Shown here piece by piece: positions 10,620 to 22,351 of a DNA stretch of 64,000 bases; position 1 is the stretch's first letter; each line of letters begins with the position of its first letter. The notes under the pieces were generated by a model, which ran no database searches, was not told the DNA's origin, and saw only the letters and a program-made list of their open reading frames with translations. The translations under genes and the position numbers were made by a program. Origin of the DNA: Candolleomyces eurysporus (taxonomy: Eukaryota; Basidiomycota; Agaricomycetes; Agaricales; Psathyrellaceae); assembly GCA_027579435.1 (NCBI GenBank), contig JANBPK010000743.1, forward strand, positions 1 to 64,000, in the 5' to 3' direction.

Positions 10620-11643
10620 TAACACCATTTGAGCTCGAGAAGTCTCGCTGGAAGATCGGAGGGAACTCTACATGCAATCCCGCAGACTAAACAGAATATC
10701 CTGAGGTGCCAACGATTCGAGGTTCGTAGCTTCGAACGCTGAAGAGAGCTTCGAAGAAGCGAGGATAAGACGGAAGGGACGAAGTTCATGCCTGACAAAT
10801 GTAGGCTCGTGCGGACGAATTTCATTGGTAGCACCATCGATTTTTCCGCACCGATATCATGGAGGTTCCAAGCCCTCAGAGTTGCCATTTCGAAGAGCAC
10901 TTGACCGCGTCCCATCCCCGATTGGTCAAAAGTAACCCATCCTATTGCTTATTTGAGCCGGGAGCTATCTTCAAGCAGTAGCCTCCTCTGCAAGGCAGTT
11001 TCCCATGTCTACCCTATGGTATACAGAAAAGGAAAACCCACACCCTCAGATAGGAACGCAGATAGCTGAGCAGAATCGGAACTTAGCCTTTCAGTCGGAG
11101 CTCAGAAATCTCGGCGATCGCCCGATGCTTGATAGCCATTGGCACCAGGGCGTTCCTCTGACCATATGGATCGTGCTCTTCCTTTCTGAATCAGTATTCA
11201 CTCAGGATTAGCTTGGTAATCTGTATGTCTCTCCCTGCCAACGCATAATGAACGCCACCATCCCAATCGACGCAAGCCGAACCGGCGACTGAATTATAGG
11301 TCACTTCCTAGTACCCGATTCTTCACACTGTGTGGGAAACATAACGTTTTCATGAACCTTGCCCTGCAACGCCCTCATTCAGTCTCCAGCTCCACCTTGG
11401 TTGAACGACGTCCGTAATGTTCTACACTGCCGTAGACCTCAATTCGTCGTTCCTTGTTTCCTGGTGGCACAAAGTAGGTATCAAAACTTACGACATTCCT
11501 TGCCCGGTGTCGGTGTCGTACTCTGATCTGTCAAACTTGAACTTTAGTCGACGGTATGTAATCTCTAGATATAAGTCTTGATTTTTACCTCGGTGGAATC
11601 TACCAGCCCCACTTCAGTTGCCCAACGAAAAAGAGCAGGAGCC
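10620..11643. other. Intergenic between DUF1996 copy 1 and membrane paralog B
   Basis: A 106-codon open frame (10595-10915, minus strand) and a 68-codon frame (11005-11211, plus) are the longest present. Neither resembles a known family nor any paralog, and codon phase is not supported by splice signals. Promoters of the flanking divergent genes are expected here. Confidence 0.45.
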
Positions 11644-13088
11644 ATGGACACTGATCCTATTACCAAGAAGTACAGGATTTACTACTTGGTCTCATTCTGG
11701 GCAGAGGTAAGTCGCTTCTGGTTTCTTATCACTCTACATTGATGCTCACACCTTGGCTAGGCTGTACTCTATGGTTCGGCTCCAACTTTGGCAGCAATAT
11801 AGACGCTAACCACTTTTACAGGTCTCTACTTCCTTTTGTTCTGTATTGCGGTGTCCATCATGAGGAAGACTAAGACCCAGTCAACTTTCTCGTCGAAGCT
11901 TTTCATGATCGGAGTCATACTCATGTTCCTTCTAATCAGTCTCCATAATTGTAAGTTTGGTTACCCTCGATTCGTGCGGACAGATGCTAACGCTTCTTAG
12001 TCACGAATGTGTATCGCATGATCTATGCGTATGCTACTATTCCGCTGGAGAACCCGTACGACCCCAAAGCACCAATAACCCATCTGCGGAATTGGCACAA
12101 ATGGGATTGCTACATGTTTGCATGGGTTGGCGCCCTCACGACTTGGATTGGAGATATCCTTGTGGTAAGCCGCAGTTATATCTTTGGAAAGCATCCTTCG
12201 TTCCATCATACTGAGTTTCGGCCAATGTCACAGATATACCGTTGTTTCGTTGTCTGGCAACGAAGATATCTAGTCATTCTCTTCCCTTGTTTCCTTCTTC
12301 TCGCTAGCTTTGGTAATTCTTATCTTTATCATTTCACTTTGGTCCTGATCTAACTTTAAACCCAACCTATCATCGATAGTGACCACTGCCATAAACCTCC
12401 ACTGGTTCCGGCATCCCACTAGCATTCCTGCTTCAGTCATGAAACATGTGCTACGTTTTACGTTCCCTCTGAATGTTGTCCAAAACGTTGTCACCACCGG
12501 TCTAATCGCATTCCGTATCTGGAGCTCACACCAACAAACTCGAAGAGCCGGTTTCGAAAGGGCTTCGAGTCCTGACCTCGTGAAGGTGCTGAGGATTATC
12601 GTCGAAAGCGCGTTTATCTACACGGCAATACAGCTTATAATCGCCATCTTGTTCTACATCGGTCATCCATCGGTTCCGATTGTTCAACATATGAGCATTC
12701 CCATTACTGGTGAGCGAAGTCCAATATCTCCTCCCTCGCCGTGCCCCGAAACTCACCAATTGATTTCTTCACAGGCATTGCTTTCGTTCTGATCGCCGTA
12801 CGAACACGTATCGCACGAGCCGAGTCGAGCGGCGTTGGGACAGGAAGGAGCGAGGTTTCCGTACCTAGCGCCGCCGGGATACTCCCTGCTTGGCTTCGTG
12901 ACGATGGGTACGATACGAACCACCGTCGGTATCGATCGGGCACTGGCCATCTTAGCGCTAGCATACCCATCACGGTCACTACCACAACGGAGCAGCACCG
13001 ACTTGAAGTTTTGAACCACAGACCGAACCATAACGTCGACATGAAACTGGACCACGGTGAAGATAGTCACCAGTCGATGAAGGTGTAA
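11644..13088 (+). CDS. Multi-pass fungal membrane protein, paralog B
   Basis: Exons 11644-11706, 11761-11773 (13 nt), 11822-11950, 12001-12164, 12234-12312, 12380-12709 and 12775-13088; 363 residues. It starts MDTDPITKKYRIYYLVSFW. Seven predicted membrane spans include the segment ending LLISLHN, the LTTWIGDILV/IYRCFVVWQRR loop, FPLNVVQNVVTTGLIAFRIW, IVESAFIYT and FVLIAVRTR. The long hydrophilic tail carries LPAWLRDD, an NHRRYRSGTGH block and an IPITVTTTTEQHRLEVLN block that is also in paralog C, so the tail is conserved and probably cytosolic. Exon lengths of 13, 79 and 330 nt recur among the paralogs. Function unknown. Confidence 0.88.
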
Positions 13089-13897
13089 GGTCATTTGTCA
13101 TGTACAAGTCCCGACAACAATTGTTGTATACTACTTTGTACCTCTTCCTCCACCGATTCAAGGCGGCGTACCACTGAAGTCATTGTCCCATGTATTTTGT
13201 ACAGTTTTTTCTTGATGTATATTTGCTTTGACAATTCAGTTGAATTGATAGAAAATCCTAAGGCGCAAGCCGAGATGCGCCGCTTTCGGCCGACAGACCC
13301 GAGTCCTCTCATTTCGGGGAAAGCGATGTTCTTACTAACAAATAACGCTATTTCAGCAACCATAATTGCTTTCTTTGTTTTTTCAAGCAACGGCTAACAA
13401 AGGCTCTTAGAACGACCCCCAAGGTCCCTCTCATTACACAACTTCACCATCCTCCCAACACCGTCGTGCACCCTTGTGTGACCCCCAATCTTGTGACTGC
13501 ATGACTAGTGACCCCGTTCTCAGATGAGGACGACCCTTGATCCATGGCTTTCTCTGGGCTTCAAACCTCTCCGTCTAGAGTCGCCCCTTATGGCACGGTG
13601 CATCGTCTGTTTACACCTTTCTGGGAAATCTCTTCTCGCTGGGGGTTGCGCTTAGCTCACTCTAGTAGACAACCCCGTTTGAATCCCATTTCTCCATGCC
13701 GCCTCCTGCAATCGTCATGATGGTGTGGGGCGACTGACCATCACTTTCTCGGTTTGTATAAATCTCTGATGCGTATCATCCCTGGAAATTGCGCACTGTG
13801 TATAGGTCTGTGGTATATATTTGGACGAGCTTTGCTTGTATCGCTTAATTTCTGGAAGTCGTCTCACCCCTACGCGGTGTCCTCTGGAGGAAACGCC
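13089..13897. other. Intergenic between membrane paralogs B and C
   Basis: About 0.8 kb with no supported gene. Open frames of about 100 codons at 13091-13397 exist on both strands at once and have no splice support. Promoter of paralog C expected. Confidence 0.45.
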
Positions 13898-15295
13898 ATG
13901 GATATCGACCCAGACACCAAAAAGTATCGATCCTATTACATCGTTGCTTTCTGGGTTGAGGTTAGTGCTTTCATTTTCTTTTCACCAAGTGGTATTAGAT
14001 GCTCAGGCAACGTTCACTAGGCTATTTTATACGGCCTATACTTTTTCTTATTCTGTCTTGCGGTGTCTATCATGCGCAGCAGCAACAGCCCATCGTCTTT
14101 CTCCTCAAGGCTTTTCATGTCCGCCGTCGTAATTATGTTCATACTCATCAGTATTCATAACTGTACGTATCGGTATTACTCAGTATATGACAGTGCGCTA
14201 AACCGATGCTCAAGCTACCAACGTATATCGACTAATTCATGCTTATGCTTTGATTCCACTGGACGATCCGTCCCCGGCAGCGCCGGTCGCCTTACTGCGT
14301 GATTGGAGCCAGTGGGATTGCTATATGTTCGCGGTAATTGGAGCTCTCCTCACCTGGCTGGGGGATATTCTCGTGGTCAGTCGTCTTCTATCTTGCCCAA
14401 TTGTAACATGACTTCATTCACGTCCCCAGATCTACCGATGTTATATTGTTTGGCAGCGAAGTTTTAATATCATTCTCTTGCCTTGCACTCTCTTACTTGG
14501 AAGCTTCGGTAGGTCTTGAGGACTCGCATTCTAACTATCCATTGCCGACCTCATAAAACCGACCTTTGGCAGCCACTACTTCGGTCAATATGCATTGGTT
14601 CCGCCACCAGGACAGCATCCCTGCCGAAGTCATGAATCGCATTTTGAAGATCACCTTCCCGCTGAACCTGGCCCAGAATATCCTCACTACGGGCCTCATC
14701 ACCTATCGCATTTGGAGTACTCAGCGAAAGAGTCGCAGGGCGGGAATTGATACGACTTCAAACCTAAGCCTGAACAAGGTCGTCCGAATTATTATCGAGA
14801 GCGCGATGATCTATACGGTGGAGATGTTTTTGATGACGGTTTTATTCTACATAGGACACCCATCCATGACCATCGTCCAGCATGCGAGCATACCTAGCAT
14901 CGGTGAGTGGGTTTTTTGATGTTGTAAATTCTAGATCTTTCCTTACGAAGACTCCAGGTATCGTCTTCGTCCTCATCGCCGTTCGTACTCACGCTGCCCG
15001 AGGAGAATCATCCACACGTAGCGGTACTTGGAGAGGTGACGGCATGGACCGTATTCCAGTCGGTATGCTAGTGCTCCCCGCATGGCTTCGGGACGACGCA
15101 GATGAACCTAATCACCGCCGACATCGATCTGGAACGGGGCACGGGGGCACGATACCAATCACAGTCACTACCGTAACAGAGGAGCATCGACTTGATGTTC
15201 TGAATGCTCGCTCAAGCAACACTGTCAACCTGAAACCCGATCGAAACGAAGATAGCTACAAATCAGGTGCAAGAGCAGGCGGTGTGGAGGTGTAA
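13898..15295 (+). CDS. Multi-pass fungal membrane protein, paralog C (one intron missing)
   Basis: Exons 13898-13960, 14021-14162, 14215-14375, 14430-14508, 14573-14902 and 14958-15295; 370 residues. It starts MDIDPDTKKYRSYYIVAFW. The layout is as in paralog B: SIHN, LTWLGDILV/IYRCYIVWQR, NMHWFRH, FPLNLAQNILTTGLITYRIW, IIESAMIYT, FVLIAVRTH, then a hydrophilic tail with LPAWLRDD and the IPITVTTVTEEHRLDVLN block. Its second exon (142 nt) equals the 13-nt exon plus the 129-nt exon of B and D joined without any intron, so the second intron is precisely absent. B and C are the closest pair of the four. Confidence 0.88.
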
Positions 15296-16209
15296 GCGAT
15301 AAGCAACCTCGTCAATGTACGGTCTGGTCTGATCAACTTGAAATCCATTGCGGTGCTTCGGGGAAACCTTCACCATTCGTCAGTTAGGGAGTCGTTCACT
15401 TAATGATGTATTTCTCCCAAAGCGGTCCCTTTCGAGTCTCCTTGTTTTTGATTCAGCTGATCCCCGTCTCCGTTTTCGAGCCACTTTCTCTCATGATACC
15501 CCAGGCTAAGATTGGTTATTGCCATATCCTTCCTCCCTCCGCATCACCCGGAAACCTTTCATAAAGGTCGACCTAGCAGTAAACGATCGGAGAGAGCGAA
15601 GGATCCCTTTAATTTCCCATGCAACAGATACATAGATGTCCAAGCGCTGACATCATTTCCCGATCGTCCCAACCACCGAGGGTGCCGACTCAGCGGTGGA
15701 TCCGCTCGGATAACGTTGAGTTCGGAACGCTCTTGGTTTGGCGGTATCATGGTATGTACCTTCCAAATCTCATAATGCAATTCATTCTTCTCAGGCTCGT
15801 ACAGTCGCCCCTCGTCCTGACAGCTGCTTGACAGTGGCACCTAGCACCGTTCGGACTTGGCCATCCCCTGGCCATATCTACCCGTGGCGCCGACTCCATC
15901 TCACTTCGAAAGGACATGGGAAAATCACCGCGGACAAAAGTGACTTCACCAATCTCATGGTTGTCTTTAGCGACCGCAACAGCTGATGCACAGGTGGTAT
16001 GGGACGGCCCTAATAGTCGAAATTACCTAGCTCATTGCCGTAACCAGTGCAGCGTTGCGCGAGCTCAGCAATCGTTCCCAAGGCCAATCAGGTTACTTAA
16101 GTCCACTTCCCTCCGTTCTCTCGGAGGTATGGCGGTTCTTCCCACCGCACCTCGAGTGAACACCGTCTGCCTCTACCTTCGGCATTGAGAACGTTTCTCA
16201 AACTGAGCC
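15296..16209. other. Intergenic between membrane paralogs C and D
   Basis: About 0.9 kb. Overlapping open frames of 70-95 codons occur on both strands, none with a recognised domain or splice consistency. Confidence 0.45.
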
Positions 16210-17603
16210 ATGGCAGGTCCTCAGAGCGGGTCTCAGGGCACCCAGCTGGTTCCAGGTACAAAGGAGCATAGATCGTATTACCTTGTCGCCTTTTGGTTGG
16301 AGGTGAGCTGCTGGTACGACTTCTCGAATTTAGCACCCAACCAATCTGACATGCCTTCGACACTTCTAGTCTACCATCTACGGTAGGTGACAAGCCAGTG
16401 GAGACGGGGTGGCTTACCGATTTCTCCAGGAATGTACTTCTTCCTGTTTGTCGGAACAGTCATGATTTTCAGGCGCAAGAAGGCCGCAGATAGGTCTGCT
16501 TCAATTATAACCATGGTCGGAAATAGCTTGATGTTTGGACTTTCCACGTTTCATAATGGTGACCACAATTTGAAGTCTCAGTTCTCCATGTATCTTGACC
16601 TCCGATCGCGGCGCCAGGTGTCATTGTGTACCAAATGATTGCAGCATATGTTTTGCAGGAAGATCCTTCGTTCAGCGCTCCCGTCGACTACCTTCGCAAT
16701 TTCGACAACTGGAGTGTCTATGCCTACACAATTATCCTACCACTGGTTACATGGACTGGGGATATGTTGGTGGTAAGAATGACCATCTCCCTTGACCGAG
16801 CCCTCGATACTAAAGTTTCCTGCAGATGTACCGCTGTTGGATCGTATGGCAAAGAAATAACTGGGTTCTCCTGATTCCGTTCATCCTGCTGCTCGCAAGT
16901 TTTGGTACGGTCTGACTTCGGTAACTGTCTTCCATTTCTGACTCTTTACTTCCAGCAACGTCGAGTATTGGCATCTATTGGTTCCGTCATAAGGAGTCAA
17001 TCAGCCGGGCCATCATGAAGCATCTTTTTCGAACGATCTTCCCGCTCAACGTCGCCCAGAACGTCATCACCACTGGCCTTATTGCGTATCGGATTTGGAA
17101 GCAACATCGAAGGTCCCAACAAGTCGGAGTTCAAATGGTCTCATCCAGCCTCACCTTGTACACCGTTCTGAGGATCATTATCGAAAGCGCGTTCATCTAC
17201 ACCTTTGAGCAAGTTCTCATGATTATCCTTTATTTTACGACGCACCCTGCGATCGTCATCGTCCAACACGCATCGATTCCCAGTACTGGTAAATTCTCGT
17301 CCACGACTTCATTTGACATTTAACAAAGTGCTGAACCGATGCTCGCTAGGAATTGTCTTTGTCCTTATCGCTGTTAGAACTCATGTGGCAAGGTACAGCG
17401 TTCGGAGTACACGATTTAGCCAGTCCTTCTTCCCTGTATGGCTCGCTGAGGACGAAGAATCGGACAGAAGCGACCAAGGGCGAAGCAGTGCTGCGCCCAT
17501 CACCATTGCTTCAGCGGTCGATCACCATCTAGAACTTCCAACGTCAAACCGGAAGAGTTCTTCGGGGCGAGGGAAGACCAGCTCCGTGTCGTCCCAGGTC
17601 TAG
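16210..17603 (+). CDS. Multi-pass fungal membrane protein, paralog D
   Basis: Exons 16210-16302, 16370-16382 (13 nt), 16430-16558, 16618-16772, 16826-16904, 16956-17288 and 17350-17603; 351 residues. The N-terminus is longer than in B and C (MAGPQSGSQGTQ...). It has the same seven-span plan: STFHN replaces ISIHN, TWTGDMLV/MYRCWIVWQR, FPLNVAQNVITTGLIAYRIW, IIESAFIYT, GIVFVLIAVRTHVAR. The tail lacks the LPAWLRDD/HRR tandem motif but keeps a PVWLAED relic. It is the most divergent member and ends 214 bp from the convergent J-domain gene. Confidence 0.86.
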
Positions 17604-17816
17604 TTTGCTATCTTGCTTATGGTCTTAACTACTGGAATTTACGACGCTTAAAATGAATGTATAATTGAACATTATCGAACTATTTTATGTTATCAACTCA
17701 GAGCATACTGTACTGACTGCTACATACATTACACATGCTAGAATATATACACGGGTTTCGGAGCAAAAGGCTTCAAGCGGTTCGATTGATAAGCTAAAGA
17801 TGAATCCGTCAAGGTC

Positions 17817-19279
17817 TCACCATTTCCCACGCCTTTTCTTCTTCTTGTTGGGCTGCTTTGGCCCAGACCGCGGCTGCGCTAGCAGATATCGGTTATGGCG
17901 GGGATCCAATTCCATGAGTCTCCTGGCCAATTTCTGTGATTTCCGTGGGGTATAAGTCAATTCAAGCCGAGGGATGATGTCTCAGAGAGAACGTACAGAG
18001 ATGAACTCGTTGTAATTCTCCCTATAAAGTTTCCGTCCGTGTTGATTGTGTTGATCTAAATTACGGGCTTTCATCAGCAAAGGTCTTCCGATGTCTGGTT
18101 CAGCCAAGCTTGAAACCTACCTTCGTACCTGTGCGTGGGCGAGATCCTTGGGTCGAACGTCACAAAACGCCATCCAAGAGAAGTCTTTCTTTGTTCTAAA
18201 CTTCGTCCAAAAGTTATTGAAGTCCTGGATAAATGGCCCATCGCGATGTTCTTGACAGTAAAACGTATCTCTCGCATTCCAGCGATGACACATGCCGCCA
18301 AAGCAAGGCGTCGAGTCCATACTACGTCCACCGTGGATCAACTCCTCATACACTATGCATCTGAACAACCCATCGAAGAGGGTGAAGAATGTCTAATGTT
18401 TTAACGTGTCGATGCTGTCACTTGGTGGCAGAACTACGGGGACATCGGAATGGACGCACCTCGGCTTCAAGTCGATGAGACCACTGTTGAAGTGAAGAAA
18501 AAGCCTCGAGGAAGCTGACAAGATCCTCAATCGAGATGCTCTTCCTGCCTACTGGTGGTGGTCGCTGGTACATATAGCTCTCCGGCGTTAGTCGATTGAT
18601 AGCTTCTGGGAACCAGCCTCCAACGCCAAAAATCCGGCCCGTAGAGGTGAAGAGTGAATACATCCAGGAGAATATACCGCTTGTCGTAGGGGTGTCTTGA
18701 TTTGGAGGAACATTGTAAGCTTCCGCGCTCGGATGGGTTGAGTGGGAGGGGTCGGGAGGATTTGCCCTTAAATAGTCATAGTCAGAACGGAGCTGGGATT
18801 CGCAGTCATGAGCACATCAAATGCGTTGAAGTAGCCTTCAAGGAACATACAGCTGCATCATTCAGGGTCTTTGAAAGCTGAGCGTATATTGATCACAGCA
18901 AACTCAAGGCATGAAGCTCACCTCGTAAGCCTCCTGAACTCTTGAGAACCGCCTGTTTGCTCCTTCCGGATCGTCCAAATTCTTGTCTGGATGGTGTTCA
19001 AGCAGCCTCTTTCGATAGGCCTTCTACAATTGAAGGCTCGCGATTCGCTCGATAGCACCAACACGGATGAACACGCACCTTGATATCATCAGCAGTCGCG
19101 TCTTCTGACACTTCAAGAACTTCGTAAAAGTTCATTTTCTCGAAGTCCGTCGGCGGGACTTTGGGACTTTTTGAGGAGGCATTTGGCCGAGCACTGTCTT
19201 TTGCTGTGCCTTCGCGACTATAGATTGAGTAGATCACCCAAATCACCCCGAGGAAGAACAGCTCTCGTTCCCAGTACAT
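17817..19279 (-). CDS. J-domain co-chaperone, Zuotin/JJJ1-like arrangement
   Basis: Exons from the 5' end: 19079-19279, 18922-19023, 18851-18868 (18 nt), 18460-18792, 18121-18392, 17997-18084, 17817-17933; 376 residues. An N-terminal hydrophobic segment ([16 protein letters not shown]) could be a membrane anchor. The J domain begins [14 protein letters not shown], keeps HPD at residues 78-80 and ends [12 protein letters not shown]. Downstream, [10 protein letters not shown], then [18 protein letters not shown] and a basic [11 protein letters not shown]...LDPRHN region resemble the J-FYxFWxNF-basic arrangement of DNAJC2 (Zuotin) and DNAJC21 (Jjj1). No C2H2 finger or SANT domain follows, and the protein ends in a Lys/Arg-rich tail. 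An Hsp70 partner is expected. A start at 19135 would remove the hydrophobic segment. One intron (18085-18120) is only 36 nt. Confidence 0.78.
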
Positions 19280-19731
19280 GCTGTGCACCAATGGCTCAGA
19301 GTGACGCTCTTCAGGGCCCAACCCAGAAAGATTGTACTGCTGGAAGGCAGGCCCAAAGGCGGTATCACGTACAACAAAGTAAGAGGTGTGAAGGAGAGGA
19401 TACGATGCAGGGATGGGATTGGTGAGAGGGACGTTTGAGAGTGGACGTCCAGAGTCTCGCGGTTTGAATATGGTACATGTGTAAAAGAATAAATGAAAAG
19501 AATGCGTGCTTCGCAACGGCGGCCCCCCCCACACACACCGGATCATACAAAAGTGGGAGTGCCTAGAGAATGGAAAGTAGGGAGAAGGTACGGCGAAGTG
19601 CTCAGCGAGTACTTAAAGACACGAAATACAAATGCATGCATTAGATTGAGTTGCTCTAATGTTTCAATCAGTCAACATACAGAACACACGCAGGGCGGCT
19701 TTCGATAGAGAGGGATGATATGTGCCTAATT
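19280..19731. other. Intergenic between the J-domain gene and DUF1996 copy 2
   Basis: About 450 bp, upstream of the J-domain gene and downstream of DUF1996 copy 2. It contains a C-rich run (19524-19531). The minus-strand frame continues open upstream of the J-protein start, but there is no reason to include it. Confidence 0.4.
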
Positions 19732-21403
19732 TCAGTTCTTCGGGGTCGGCGTTGCCTTGGCCGGGATGCCTGTCGTCGAAACCGCATCGCAATTCGGCAC
19801 CATGGTAGCAGGGTCAGGTCCGTGCTGCAGCGGGTTGCACCCAGGGAGCTTGGCAATATCTATTGCGAAAAAACGTCAAAATGAGGTAGACTGGGTGAGC
19901 CTACAAAGCTTACATTCACCCTCGACCGTCTCATCCACCATTGCTGGCAGCTTACAGCTATTCATCTCCTCATCGGTCAAGAGGGTCAGTTCCGAAGCGC
20001 AGTCATCCGGGCGACCAGACTCTTTAGTGCACACGTCCATGGCTCGCTGCAGTGAGTCTCCTTCCCACCCAAACAGATAGTCTCCGTGGTGTCCCCAACC
20101 AGTGCTGAGTATGACGTTCAAAAAATAAGCCGACTATGGAATGGACCAGAGCACTCACGGATCTCCCATACTGAGCACGAAAGGTTGGCTGCCGTCCTTG
20201 GGCCACATGTGACTGAACAATTTCGTATCCCAGACGATCTCGTAGAAGACGAGTGGGACCCGAACCGGATGTGTAGATGGGCAGGTGCTATCGCGGAGGA
20301 AGAGACCATCTGGTCCGACATCGCCTTCAATGAAAGCCATATGGCTCTGGAAGAGTCACGTCACTGGCAGGGTAGTCGACGATAGAACGACGAACCGCAC
20401 CTTATGATTTGGAGAGTCAAGATTCTTTCCATCCCAGCATCTGAAAAGCAGAGTCCATTGAGTGATTTCCCAGTCAAATCAACGCACTTACGATGGGAAG
20501 AATATGTTGGAACGGATGCCTCCGTTACATGGCTTATTTGGCAGCCAGAATGTATCAACGCGAGAACCAGGTCCGGCATACCACAGGTTAGACTCGTCGT
20601 AGGGACCATAGGTATCCCAGCATCGGAAGGTCAGGGCCCAGGAGCGGATGTCATAGTACCCATACTTCTCGGCACGAATCATTGGTTCACCGGTGATCAT
20701 TCGGAAGCCCTGGCAGGATTGACTCAGGATTCAGAGATATGCCGAGGAATCAATGCAGCAAACGGCGCATACCTTAGGAAAGGCCGTGGTCTTCTCCAGA
20801 GTCGGAGGCTGAATGTAGTAGACAGTCATTCCGCCATTCGGGTTGCCAGTGAAGTGGTTCGGGACCTGAGGAACCTGCAGTGGATCACCCGATGAAATCA
20901 GCATGAAAAAGTGCGCAACCTGCACGAGCTTGTACTTACTCTGAAGAAACTCCCGTTCTCGTGCTTGAAGTACATGACTGCGGTCCAATAATTGGACTTA
21001 TCTTCCTTGAATCGACAAGTTGTGCATGTGGCAATCGAAGGGAGGTCGAGGTTCGGGTCCATTGTCAGATTGAACCTACGGGAAATGATTAGATTTCAGA
21101 TGAGGCCACAGCAACAAACGTACGCATTCTGCCAGGCCACACGATTTCAGAATGAGGATAAGCTGCCTTTCGAGTTTGAGACGCGAACGTACCCCGCCAA
21201 CAATTTGGTGGACATGCGGAGATACTTGACCTGGAGTTACCAGTCTGTGGAACTGTCAGACATTTCCCATCCAGTGATAGCCAGTAAATTGACAGTTGAG
21301 CTTACGGGTCGAAACGCTCAGTCACGAGCTGCGAGCACGGGAAACGTAACATAGCATGGCTCAGGTGAGCCAAAGCACCAACAAGTAAAGACTGCCGGAG
21401 CAT
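19732..21403 (-). CDS. DUF1996 secreted protein, copy 2
   Basis: Ten exons, from the 5' end: 21306-21403, 21193-21244, 21124-21128 (5 nt), 20940-21075, 20773-20874, 20492-20709, 20401-20440, 20159-20346, 19914-20104, 19732-19859; 385 residues. The chosen start MLRQSLLVGALAHLSHA gives a clean signal peptide; in-frame ATGs at 21424 and 21470 are alternatives. Conserved landmarks: FPCSQLVTERFDP, GQVSPHVHQIVGG, NAFNLTMDP, KSNYWTAVMYFKH, NHFTGNPNGGMTVYYIQPP, GFRMITGEP, CWDGKNLDSPNH, QPFVLSMGDP, GHHGDYLFGWEGD, LPGCNPLQHGPDP. The exon phases match copy 1 exactly, including the 5-nt exon AATGC. The family is extracellular with unknown activity; conserved His, Asp and Cys are visible but no catalytic role is established. 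Confidence 0.88.
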
Positions 21404-21730
21404 TGTGGTAAAGCTGCGAGGCATAGGAATCGATCCGATTGATTCGAGCATTATATCCATGGCCTCTTTAGAAAAGCGGCGATCTGCGGCCCATTGTGGG
21501 CTCCGTGAGCCCTTTCCTCATGGCGTGGTGAAGAAGCAACCTTTATCGTCTATTGTGGTATGGGTCATATCAGCTGTTATATCGCTTGGAAGAAGAAGAA
21601 GTTCTTACTTTACGACCTTTTGGTCCGTGGTTTGGCCAGCTCCAATCAAGATGAAGCTTCAATCCGAAGTTAACCAGTGAGAAGGCTTCACCGTGGTTCT
21701 TCATCATGAACCCTTAATCCAGTCATCAGA

Positions 21731-21740
21731 TAGGTATATA
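21731..21740 (-). promoter_or_regulatory. Putative TATA element upstream of DUF1996 copy 2
   Basis: TAGGTATATA, identical to the ten-mer upstream of copy 1. It lies about 330 bp from the chosen start, implying a long leader or a 5'-UTR intron, or that it is not used. Confidence 0.3.
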
Positions 21741-22351
21741 AGAGGGTTTGGGGTCGTCCGACAATCGCTAGAGTTAGCTGACATAGGTTTTAAAGCAAAG
21801 CATTGAATTGGACACTCAGAGATGGTGGGTGAACGTGGGAACTGGCTGCCAAAGAAGCCTCAGCTTCCACGCGTTGGTTTGTGGACAAAGCAGCGACAAA
21901 TACATGAGGCTCTTGCAACAGTTGTCTACGGCTTTAAAACAACTCTAACCCTTTCAGATATATCTACGCCAACCTGGAAATAATGACAGGATTTCTTAAC
22001 GCAATTATTGGGCTCAGGGTCTCGACGCTTCATCCAGGTCGCCGGACAAGGGCTGTATGAAAGAGGATATTCGCCTTTTACCAGTTACGGTTGCAAGGGG
22101 CATGGGTCTTACGACCAATATGGATCTCTTGTCAAAGTTCCTTTGTATACTACGAGCCTGGCGATCAGGAACGCTCGCTCAGTCCTTGTTCTGGCTCTGC
22201 CTCGCCGACTTTATACCGTGCTTTGAACTCCTGAGCCGTCGTTAGGCAGCATCATAGGGTGAGGATAAATACTCCAAGTTTTAAGCGGACCTAGTCACAC
22301 TCAAGCATTCCTCCCCCCGGACTTCTTCGCATCAACATCAAGTCTCATCTA
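21741..22351. other. Intergenic, promoter region of the CPCCG protein gene
   Basis: No supported gene. An AT-rich GATAAATAC at about 22264 lies some 85 bp upstream of the ATG at 22352 and could serve as its TATA box. A CT-rich tract with CCTCCCCCC follows near 22310. Confidence 0.4.

Noticed and set aside
10595..10915. 106-codon minus-strand frame upstream of DUF1996 copy 1
   Set aside because: It overlaps the putative promoter and TATA box of that gene and resembles no family.
13091..13397. Overlapping ~100-codon frames on both strands
   Set aside because: Mutually exclusive frames in DNA between two well-supported tandem genes; nothing comparable lies between the other paralogs.
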